Origin: Nitrospirota bacterium
Lineage (GTDB): Bacteria; Nitrospirota; Thermodesulfovibrionia; Thermodesulfovibrionales; Magnetobacteriaceae
NCBI GenBank assembly: GCA_015233485.1
Contig: JADFXO010000040.1
Span: 1 to 18,849, forward strand
Length of the DNA: 18,849 nt
Reading direction: 5' to 3'
Numbering within the stretch: the stretch's first letter is position 1; every line of letters starts with the position of its first letter. Position numbers and translations under genes: made by a program. Shown here in pieces: positions 7,764 to 15,135 of this stretch. The notes under the pieces are model-generated. The model saw only the letters and a list, made by a program, of their open reading frames with translations. It had not been told where the DNA came from and made no database searches.

Positions 7764-9554
7764 CTAATCCTCATTTGAGCGCTTATGATCCTTAGGAGCC
7801 AGGCCGTCCAGGGCATAAATAGTTATCTTCTCGCTTTTACCCTTAACGGCTACAGAACCTAAAGAACGTGTCAGGTAGTCTCCCCTGGATTTATTGAGGG
7901 TAGTGCTGCTTACGATAATTTTTGCTTTATACTCATCACTTTTCGTAAGAGTTTCAAGTCTTGAGGCGATGTTTACACCATCCCCTATGACAGTGTAGTT
8001 AAGCCTGGACTTGGAGCCCATGTTTCCTGCCAACACAATGTCCGTGTTTATCCCGATACCTATGTCAATTGGCGCAAAGCCCATTTGTTCAATTTCTATG
8101 TTTACCCCGCTTAGAGCCTCCATCATTTCTATAGCCGATTTAAGTGCCTTGTCGGGGTCGTCGGGGTTAGCAATAGGAACACCATAAAGAGCCATTATTG
8201 CATCTCCTATGTACTTATCTATAACACCGCCGTATTTTTCTACTATAGCGCTCATCCCGGTCATATACATGTTTAACAGAGTCAGGACTTGCTTTGGCGG
8301 ATGATTTTCGCTTATTGTCGTGAAATTTCTGATATCAGAAAACAATATGGTTACCTCCCGTTCCTCACCACCAAGTTCAACTTTCTTTTTTAGTAGTTCA
8401 TGGGCAATAGGCGCCGAGACGACCTTTCCGAGCAGGTCGGCCACCAGTTCTTTTTCCTCAAGTCCCACGCTCATCATATTAAAGGCCTCGGCAAGCTCAC
8501 CTATCTCATCCCTGTACCTGATCTCAACCCGATGGCTATAGATACCCTTAGCGATTTCTCTTACACCCTCCACAAGAGTGCTTACCGGCCTGGTAACACT
8601 TCGGGCTATGCGTAGCGATGCAAGAATTGAACAAAGCAGTGTAAGGACAAAGAACACGTAAAGAACCCTTCTTAGCCTGTAAAATGGTTTGAGGACATCG
8701 TTCAGAGAGCGTTGAAGAGCCGCGATAATCGAATAACCGTGGGCATTTTGCAAGGTAGTTATTGCCGTAACGTATTTTTCACCTCCGTAGCTTACCTCCA
8801 TGGGCTTTACTTTTTCGATGTCAACTCTATAAATAGCTTTAAGCAGGGCTTGAGAGGCTTGTTTAGGTAATGTTGATGCGATAACAGGCCGACTCTCTGT
8901 CTTGTTCGTATTTATAATGCTTATATGGGCTAAGATAAGTTTTTTTAGATCAACAAGCAGCTCGTCATCTATTACAAATCCGGTGCAAACCCATGCAATA
9001 GGGTCGGGAGCAAGAAGAGGCACTATAATAATCTGGTACGTATTTCCATCTATTGTAACAATTGACGATGCCTCGCCATGGTTTTCCGCCTCAGTCAACG
9101 CCTCAGGCACTTGCAGCGTATCTTTTTCAATTTCCGGGTGCATTGTATTTGCCAAAACGGTGCGATCCAATGATATGAGCATCACCATATGGGCATTTAC
9201 GCGGGTTTTCAGGTTTTCCAGTACTGAGATGATTGTTTCGTGGTCGGAGGTTGCAACAGCGTTTTTAAAAGCGAAATCCGTGGACAGAAGATGAGTCATT
9301 TGAGCAAGCTGCCCGGCTCTTTTGCTCATAAGTTCTGTAAACACACGCCCGCCGACGGAGAGGTTTTCATAAATCTGGGTTTTAGCGCTATCTATCGCAA
9401 CAGTATCTATGAAAACTATCGTAACGAGCTGAACGAGGCCTATGAGGGTTAAAAAGAAAAAAAGAAGCTTTGAGTTAAAATGGTGAAAAAAAACTCGTCT
9501 CAGTGATAAAGTCCCCCCCCGCCATTTAATGTGGGGGCGCGCCTTGAGCGCCAT
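7764..9554 (-). CDS. Membrane class III adenylate cyclase (periplasmic sensor, HAMP, cyclase)
   Basis: 596 residues. TM1 about 30-49, a periplasmic Cache-like sensor domain about 50-285, TM2 about 291-312, HAMP about 313-370, then a class III cyclase catalytic domain about 395-585. All catalytic positions are present: metal ligands D407 (FSDIRNFT) and D451 (KYIGD), adenine-specifying K447 and T521, and transition-state N528 and R532 (GDGVNIASRLE). ATP rather than GTP is therefore predicted as substrate, making cAMP in the cytoplasm. The ATG at 9554 lies inside the cupredoxin gene (55-bp overlap) without a visible Shine-Dalgarno, which suggests coupled translation. Last gene of the barrel/cupredoxin/cyclase module. 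The exact Cache subtype is uncertain. Confidence 0.9.
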   Translation of the reverse strand: MALKARPHIKWRGGTLSLRRVFFHHFNSKLLFFFLTLIGLVQLVTIVFIDTVAIDSAKTQIYENLSVGGRVFTELMSKRAGQLAQMTHLLSTDFAFKNAVATSDHETIISVLENLKTRVNAHMVMLISLDRTVLANTMHPEIEKDTLQVPEALTEAENHGEASSIVTIDGNTYQIIIVPLLAPDPIAWVCTGFVIDDELLVDLKKLILAHISIINTNKTESRPVIASTLPKQASQALLKAIYRVDIEKVKPMEVSYGGEKYVTAITTLQNAHGYSIIAALQRSLNDVLKPFYRLRRVLYVFFVLTLLCSILASLRIARSVTRPVSTLVEGVREIAKGIYSHRVEIRYRDEIGELAEAFNMMSVGLEEKELVADLLGKVVSAPIAHELLKKKVELGGEEREVTILFSDIRNFTTISENHPPKQVLTLLNMYMTGMSAIVEKYGGVIDKYIGDAIMALYGVPIANPDDPDKALKSAIEMMEALSGVNIEIEQMGFAPIDIGIGINTDIVLAGNMGSKSRLNYTVIGDGVNIASRLETLTKSDEYKAKIIVSSTTLNKSRGDYLTRSLGSVAVKGKSEKITIYALDGLAPKDHKRSNED

Positions 9555-10189
9555 TGCTGTGTAAGGCGCACAGTAAATTTAACATCGTTGTCATTGCTGC
9601 CGGCCACGGAGACCTTCAGTGTTTGCTCTGACTTTGGCGACAGGGATGGATGCCAAACGGCTACATCATATTGACCCTCAGGCAAATTATTTATGATCAT
9701 TTTGCCTTGAGAATCGGATCTCGCAAAATATGGTGTCTCCACAACATAGATATATGCCTTCATCCAGTCGTGAATGTTACAGCCGACAACTACCACACCC
9801 GGTTTGTCAAAAAGCACTTTGTTGTTGGCATCAACACCGGGAGGATATAAAGGAATTTCAAATTTTTTTGCAGGAGAAAAAGAGTAAACATGATGGCGTA
9901 TCTTATCGTTATTGGGAAATATCACGGTAGTGCCCACCTGCACAGGAGTTACAAAGGCGATGAATTCTTTATCAACCTGGTCAATAACAACATCTGACGG
10001 CTTTTTTACATCTTTTGCAGTAGCAGTTGTGGGAGTTGCCGTTACAACCGCATCTTCTACCGGTTTACCAGCCTCATCGGTAACAACTGCTTTAAGATTC
10101 GCGCCATAACAGTGTGATATTAAAACTAAAATAAAGAAAAAACATGCCGCCGTCACAGGAATAGTTATAAAACAATTATCTTTTTTCAT
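9500..10189 (-). CDS. Secreted cupredoxin-like protein (methylamine-utilization/plastocyanin type)
   Basis: 229 residues. Signal peptide 1-30 with cleavage likely after YGA. A beta-sandwich start (LKAVVTDEAGKPVEDAVV) resembles carboxypeptidase-regulatory domains. A cupredoxin core follows with candidate type I copper ligands H99 or H100, C137, H140 and M143 (GCNIHDWM). The ATG has GAGG 5 nt upstream. It is periplasmic and presumably binds copper or acts as a redox ligand. It lies 30 bp after the barrel gene and overlaps the cyclase by 55 bp, so the three form one operon. In my memory, similar proteins often sit beside membrane cyclases or EAL/GGDEF proteins, suggesting it reports to the sensor; this is inference. 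The C-terminal tail contains a run of eight G. Confidence 0.85.
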   Translation of the reverse strand: MKKDNCFITIPVTAACFFFILVLISHCYGANLKAVVTDEAGKPVEDAVVTATPTTATAKDVKKPSDVVIDQVDKEFIAFVTPVQVGTTVIFPNNDKIRHHVYSFSPAKKFEIPLYPPGVDANNKVLFDKPGVVVVGCNIHDWMKAYIYVVETPYFARSDSQGKMIINNLPEGQYDVAVWHPSLSPKSEQTLKVSVAGSNDNDVKFTVRLTQQWRSRRAPTLNGGGGLYH

Positions 10190-10219
10190 CTAATCCTCAT
10201 GCCAATATATAGTATTTTT

Positions 10220-11251
10220 TCAAAAACTATACATAATAGCAAACTTTACAATGTTTTCATAGTAATTCCACCCATTGGCACGTCCCATAACATATGAATA
10301 ATCGCTATTCAGCGATACATGTCCGGTCAGGGCATAGCTGGCTCCAAACAAAAGCTCGTGGGAGTAACCGTGCATCTTATATGTCCACATGGTTTCTCCA
10401 TAAGCTTGATCAAGAGTGTTTGCCTTGGAGAACTTTTTCAGCTTGTTGATATACTCCGCACCGGCTGAGGAGACGAAATCACCGGTATTGTAAGAATAAC
10501 CCGGAGTGATAACTAAACTGGGAGCGACAAGAAAGTTTGCTATAAATGAAACCTTATGGCTGTTGAGATCAAAAACACGGCCGGAAGCACCCTGCTCGGC
10601 GGCGTTGAGGTCTTTGCCCCTTCTTGCGGTATATAGGTACCCCCCCTGCAAGTCTATCCTCTCACTGACGTATCCTCCGGCATTAACACCAACTGTATAT
10701 ATCATGCTGTCTCTGATACTGTCACTTACGGTAAGATATGAAGCGGAGCCCTTCAGGGAAATCCAGGGAATCTCGTGGCCTAAGCCGAGTTTTTGCACTA
10801 AAACAAATGAAGGTCCGGCAAGGACGCTGTCCAAATTATGAAATGCACTAAATATCTCGCTGGATATATCGGCCGTAAGCCTTAATCTTGTATATTCCCC
10901 TAACTGATAATATCTGCCAAGGGATATTGCGGGTGATGTCACGAAACCTCTTTTTTGCTCATCGTGAAAATACACATAATTTATATTATCCCTATACTCG
11001 TTAGATAGACTGGCATCTAATATCCAGTCCGCCCATTCGGCATGTAACTGGGAAGGAAACATAATTATTAACAAGCAGAACAATACACAGAGGTTAATTA
11101 TCTCATAAATATTCCTACTATCATATCTGATTAAAACACTGACAATCGGATATTCGCCTGATTCAAACGCAGGAGTTCTATCGTAACCCTCCAGCTTCTC
11201 TTGTTGTGGGTTCGAATCAACAATAACATTTTTGTCGACAGGCTCTTCCAT
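10220..11251 (-). CDS. Outer-membrane beta-barrel with a captured DUF262 N-terminus
   Basis: 343 residues from the ATG at 11251. Residues 1-52 are a diverged copy of the DUF262 N-terminus (MEEPVDKNV to YEII). Residues 54-71 are a hydrophobic signal-peptide core ending in SQLHA before EWADW. The rest is alternating beta-strand sequence ending in MYSF, with the C-terminal Phe typical of BAM-inserted barrels, probably 10-14 strands. The native start codon and the positively charged start of the signal peptide appear lost at the junction. No well-placed internal start is visible (TTG at codons 57 and 60, ATG at 64, no Shine-Dalgarno). Either a fused preprotein with a long N-extension is exported, or the gene is impaired. 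An open frame to 11395 exists but crosses the promoter. Confidence 0.75.
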   Translation of the reverse strand: MEEPVDKNVIVDSNPQQEKLEGYDRTPAFESGEYPIVSVLIRYDSRNIYEIINLCVLFCLLIIMFPSQLHAEWADWILDASLSNEYRDNINYVYFHDEQKRGFVTSPAISLGRYYQLGEYTRLRLTADISSEIFSAFHNLDSVLAGPSFVLVQKLGLGHEIPWISLKGSASYLTVSDSIRDSMIYTVGVNAGGYVSERIDLQGGYLYTARRGKDLNAAEQGASGRVFDLNSHKVSFIANFLVAPSLVITPGYSYNTGDFVSSAGAEYINKLKKFSKANTLDQAYGETMWTYKMHGYSHELLFGASYALTGHVSLNSDYSYVMGRANGWNYYENIVKFAIMYSF

Positions 11252-11301
11252 TAATCTAAGTTGAAGATAACATAATAAACACGGTTTGTCAAGATAAACC
11301 C
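11095..11301 (-). repeat. 207-bp direct repeat, copy B (promoter plus 52 DUF262 codons)
   Basis: Ungapped match to 7518-7724, 182 of 207 identical. Joined in frame at 11094/11095 to the outer-membrane barrel gene. The frame stayed open with no indel despite 12% divergence, and the -35 and -10 hexamers are unchanged. The DUF262 part stops well before the catalytic motifs, so this copy cannot be a functional DUF262 protein. Confidence 0.95.
11264..11292 (-). promoter_or_regulatory. Duplicated sigma70 promoter driving the barrel/cupredoxin/cyclase module
   Basis: TTGACA (11287-11292), 17 bp, TATCTT (11264-11269), then 12 nt to the ATG at 11251. Hexamers and spacing are identical to the DUF262 promoter. 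It is placed to transcribe the barrel, cupredoxin and cyclase genes separately from nadC, which ends 113 bp upstream of the -35. Confidence 0.65.
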
Positions 11302-11404
11302 AAGATTGAGCGGTTACCGGACGGCGTATTTTTGATCTATCACGGGATTCATCGGCGCTGCTTTCATGGCATTGCCTTAATGAATTTCTCCACATATAAC
11401 GGCG

Positions 11405-12259
11405 CTATATGATTTTAAGACTGATGTCGGCTGCCTTTGCCGAGTGGGTTATGTAGCCGGTTGAGATTATATCAACGCCGGTTTCGGCTATCTCCCTTAC
11501 GTTTTGAAGCGTCACATTCCCTGATGCCTCAAGCCGTACGCCGCTTCGCGTTTCGTGCGCTATGGCTACGGCCTGCCTCATCGTTGCCGTATCCATGTTG
11601 TCGAGCATTATGACGTCAACATTTGTTGCGAGGGCCTCTTTGAGCTCCTCAAGGTCTTTTACCTCGACCTCAATCTTTGTCAGCAGCGGGGCGTTATTAA
11701 CTTTTTCTATCGCGTTTTTTATGCCGCCACAGGCCGCTATATGGTTGTCTTTTATAAGAATCCCGTCGTATAATCCGAACCGGTGGTTGTGTCCTCCGCC
11801 TGCCCTTACCGCGTACTTCTCCATGTGTCTCATATTCGGCGTGGTCTTTCTTGTATCTACGATTTTCACCGGCAGGCCGGAGATTGCCTCTACGAATTGC
11901 CGCGTCAGGGTGGCGATGCCGCAAAGTCGCTGCATGATGTTAAGGGCAACGCGCTCTGCCGTTAGTATCGACCTCGTGCCGCCGCGTAACGACGCGATGC
12001 GGCAGCCCTTACTTATGAGCTGCCCGTCATCTGTTAACGCCTTTACCTCTACGCCGGGGTCAACTATATAAAACACGGCCTCAAAAAAGGGATGCCCGGC
12101 AACGGCCATATCTTCCTTGGCCGTCAGGACTGCCTCACAGCGCGAGGAGGAATCTATTGTCAGCGTGGTGGTTATGTCGCCGTGGCCGATGTCCTCAATC
12201 AGGGCGTTTCTTATTGAATCTATCACGGAGGGTGGAATTGCCGCCAGATGATGGGTCAT
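11405..12259 (-). CDS. nadC: Nicotinate-nucleotide pyrophosphorylase (quinolinate phosphoribosyltransferase)
   Basis: Converts quinolinate and PRPP to nicotinate mononucleotide in de novo NAD synthesis; cytoplasmic. 284 residues, normal length. Motifs: EDIGHGDIT (22-30), TAERVALNIMQRLCG (100-114), VDTRKTTPNMR (134-144), GGGHNHRFGLYDGILIKDNH (154-173) with the active-site His, Arg and Lys, IEVEV, and ASGNV near the end. The ATG overlaps the valS stop (ATGA), so it is translationally coupled to valS. No nadA or nadB is in the window. Confidence 0.95.
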   Translation of the reverse strand: MTHHLAAIPPSVIDSIRNALIEDIGHGDITTTLTIDSSSRCEAVLTAKEDMAVAGHPFFEAVFYIVDPGVEVKALTDDGQLISKGCRIASLRGGTRSILTAERVALNIMQRLCGIATLTRQFVEAISGLPVKIVDTRKTTPNMRHMEKYAVRAGGGHNHRFGLYDGILIKDNHIAACGGIKNAIEKVNNAPLLTKIEVEVKDLEELKEALATNVDVIMLDNMDTATMRQAVAIAHETRSGVRLEASGNVTLQNVREIAETGVDIISTGYITHSAKAADISLKII

Positions 12260-15108
12260 TTATCCAGTTTTTTTATCTTATCAATGTTGTTTTGGATACG
12301 GTCTCTTTTTTCTATCAGCTCAGAATATTTCAGTTTATCCTTTTCTATAACCGCCCTTGGCGCACGGTCCATGTAGTCCATGTTTGAGAGTTTCCCCTCA
12401 ATATCCACTATAGCGGTGTCGAGTTTCTTTAACTCTTTACCCAGTCGCTGAAGTTCAGCCTTAACATCAAAAAGGCCGCTTAATGATACGTAAATCTCCA
12501 TGCCGGTCTTGACGGAGGTCATTGTGGCGGGTTTTTTTTCTACATCGCCGCCTATTTCGAGCGCCTCCAGCTTTGCAAGGTCAACGATAAAGTCGAAGTT
12601 ATCGCGGAGAGTTTCACCGGCTGCCTTTATTGTGACATGTAGTTTTTTCGATGGGGCGATATTAAATTCGCCGCGAATATTTCTTATCCCGCTTATGGCG
12701 TCTATCACGAGCGACATTTTATCGCACGCGTAAGTATCCGGCGCTATATGAAGATTTACAGCGTCAGGGTAGGGCGCGAGGGAGATGGTCTGTCTATTTT
12801 GAGGAAAAGAGTTCCACAACTCTTCAGTAATAAAAGGCATAAAGGGATGAAGCAGCCTCAGGGAATTGTCAAATACATAGATTAGGCATTTTAAAGTCAG
12901 TGCGGCGTTTGGGTAATTCCTGCCAAAGGAGGTCTTCACCAGCTCTATGTACCAATCGCAGAGTTCGTGCCAAATGAATTGGTAAACAGCGCTTGAGGCA
13001 TCGTTAAACCTGTATCCATCGAGCGCCTTATTTATGTCCTCTGCGGTCTGCAGAAGCCTGACAAGTATCCATCTGTCCGGAAGCGTAAGAGACTTCGCGT
13101 CGAGTGTCTGTATTTCCTTACTAATTTCATCTATCGTACCAATCCCATCGGGCATGATCTTATCTATGTTAAGTTTTATGAACCTCGCCGCATTCCAGAG
13201 CTTATTGGCGAAGTGGCGGTAGCCTTCCACGCGCTCCTCAGCAAACTTTATATCCCTTCCCTGGGCGGCAAAGGCGGCAAGTGAAAATCTGAAAGAATCC
13301 GTACCATATTTCTCTATAATCGAAAGCGGGTCAACCACATTGCCCTTTGATTTGCTCATCTTTTGACCAGTTTCGTCTCTGACGAGGGCGTGAATATAAA
13401 CGTCTCTAAACGGGACATCTTTCATAAACTTCTGCCCCATCATTATCATCCTTGCTACCCAGAAAAACAATATATCAAACCCGGTAACCAGTACGCTCGT
13501 TGGATAAACCTCCTTCAGGTCATCAGTGCTATCAGGCCATCCAAGCGTGCTGAAGGGCCACAGGGCAGACGAAAACCATGTGTCTAACACGTCAGGGTCT
13601 CTGACTATGTTTGCGCTGCCGCACTGGGGGCACCCGGATAACTCATCGCGGCCTGAAAACGGTCTTACCTGTATGCCTATGGTTAAGGTCTTAGCGTTTG
13701 CGATAATCTCGGCGTGGCTGCACCCGGCGGCCTTAAGCTCTTCGTATGTGCCATCAGTGACGCCGTTTATTTCCTTTAATAATACCACGTGGATGTAATG
13801 TCCCTGTGATACGCCGGAGTCTGTGGCGCAATCGGCGCAGTACCAAACGGGTATTCTGTGTCCCCACCAAATCTGACGGGAGATGCACCAGTCTCTTATG
13901 TTTTCCATCCATGAGAAATAGCTGTTTTTCCAGCCATCGGGAATAATATTAATCTTGCCGCCTCTGACTAAATCTATGGCGTCTTTTGCCATGGATTCCA
14001 CATCGACATACCACTGGGCGGTTGGCAGGGGCTCGATTGCGGTTCTGCATCTGTAGCAATGGGCTACTGAGTGTGTGTGTTTGTCCTCTTTTGTGAGCAG
14101 CCCCTTTTCTTTCAGTTCTTCGACAACGGCCTTTCTGCAGTCGTAACGGTCAAGGCCCGCATATTTGTTTCCCGCATTAGCCGTCATCCTGCCGTCCTGT
14201 CCGATTACCGGAATGAAGGGAAGATGGGGCGACTGGCGTTTTGCTATGGCCTCGTCGTTAAAATCGTGTGCCGGGGTCACTTTTACCGCGCCGGTGCCAA
14301 AGGCAGGGTCGACTTCCTTATCTGCAATTATTGGGATTGTCCTTCCCGCAAGCGGTAGCCTCAATAGTTTTCCAATGTGGCCCTTATATCTTTCATCCTC
14401 TGGATTAACGGCCACGGCGGTGTCTCCAAGCATCGTCTCCGGGCGTGTTGTGGCAACGATAATGTAATCGTGCTCATCAAGGAGCGGGTAACGAATGTAT
14501 GTCAATTTGCCCTCAGACTCTTCGTGTTCAACCTCAAGGTCGGAAAGTGCGGTAGAGCACCGCGGACACCAGTTTATCAATCTCGTTGAGCGATAGATAA
14601 GGCCTTCCTCAAACAAGGACACAAATACCTCGACAACCGCCTTTGAAAGTCCCTCATCCAGCGTAAATCGCTCGCGGGACCAGTCGCACGAGGCACCGAG
14701 TTTTTTCAGCTGGTGGATAATCTGCCCGCCGTTGAGCGCCTTCCATTGCCAGACCCTCTCAATAAAGGCATCCCGTCCTAAGGTTTCACGGTTGAGGCCT
14801 TCTATGGCAAGCTGTCTTTCTACGACATTTTGCGTGGCGATCCCTGCGTGGTCTGTGCCAGGTATCCACAACACCTTGTAACCTTTCATTCGTTTCCATC
14901 GCGACAGGACATCCTGCAAGGTAACATTGAGGGCATGTCCCATGTGCAGCGCCCCGGTAACGTTTGGCGGAGGTATGACTATAGAGTAGGCTTCTTTGCC
15001 ATCGCCTGCCGGTTGAAAAAAGCCGTTTTCCATCCAGAAGGAATACCACTTTTGCTCAACATCCTTTGGCTCGTAAGACTTCGCTATCTCTTTAACTGAT
15101 GGGTTCAT
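12256..15108 (-). CDS. valS: Valyl-tRNA synthetase
   Basis: Class I aminoacyl-tRNA synthetase, 950 residues. HMGH (55-58) and KMSKS (583-587) are present. The large CP1 editing domain lies between them, the anticodon-binding domain follows, and the last 65 or so residues form the ValRS tRNA-binding coiled coil. After the conserved RQIWWGHRIP there is a CADC ... CPQCG zinc-ribbon-like pair with about 55 residues between the two knuckles. This is longer than I recall for the Thermus-type enzyme. The Shine-Dalgarno is weak (GGATAT). The gene starts 27 bp after the response-regulator stop and overlaps nadC by 4 bp, so the three probably share a transcript. Confidence 0.96.
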   Translation of the reverse strand: MNPSVKEIAKSYEPKDVEQKWYSFWMENGFFQPAGDGKEAYSIVIPPPNVTGALHMGHALNVTLQDVLSRWKRMKGYKVLWIPGTDHAGIATQNVVERQLAIEGLNRETLGRDAFIERVWQWKALNGGQIIHQLKKLGASCDWSRERFTLDEGLSKAVVEVFVSLFEEGLIYRSTRLINWCPRCSTALSDLEVEHEESEGKLTYIRYPLLDEHDYIIVATTRPETMLGDTAVAVNPEDERYKGHIGKLLRLPLAGRTIPIIADKEVDPAFGTGAVKVTPAHDFNDEAIAKRQSPHLPFIPVIGQDGRMTANAGNKYAGLDRYDCRKAVVEELKEKGLLTKEDKHTHSVAHCYRCRTAIEPLPTAQWYVDVESMAKDAIDLVRGGKINIIPDGWKNSYFSWMENIRDWCISRQIWWGHRIPVWYCADCATDSGVSQGHYIHVVLLKEINGVTDGTYEELKAAGCSHAEIIANAKTLTIGIQVRPFSGRDELSGCPQCGSANIVRDPDVLDTWFSSALWPFSTLGWPDSTDDLKEVYPTSVLVTGFDILFFWVARMIMMGQKFMKDVPFRDVYIHALVRDETGQKMSKSKGNVVDPLSIIEKYGTDSFRFSLAAFAAQGRDIKFAEERVEGYRHFANKLWNAARFIKLNIDKIMPDGIGTIDEISKEIQTLDAKSLTLPDRWILVRLLQTAEDINKALDGYRFNDASSAVYQFIWHELCDWYIELVKTSFGRNYPNAALTLKCLIYVFDNSLRLLHPFMPFITEELWNSFPQNRQTISLAPYPDAVNLHIAPDTYACDKMSLVIDAISGIRNIRGEFNIAPSKKLHVTIKAAGETLRDNFDFIVDLAKLEALEIGGDVEKKPATMTSVKTGMEIYVSLSGLFDVKAELQRLGKELKKLDTAIVDIEGKLSNMDYMDRAPRAVIEKDKLKYSELIEKRDRIQNNIDKIKKLDK

Positions 15109-15135
15109 TATATATCCAGTTAATATCCAAACCGC

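Noticed and set aside
7762..10200. Shared 11-mer CTAATCCTCAT at 7762-7772 and 10190-10200
   Set aside because: An 11-base match is expected by chance in this length; the flanks differ and the sites have different roles (cyclase stop, Shine-Dalgarno).
11252..11395. Upstream extension of the barrel gene to 11395
   Set aside because: The open frame crosses the duplicated promoter, has no recognisable protein sequence, and the ATG at 11251 matches the start in copy A.
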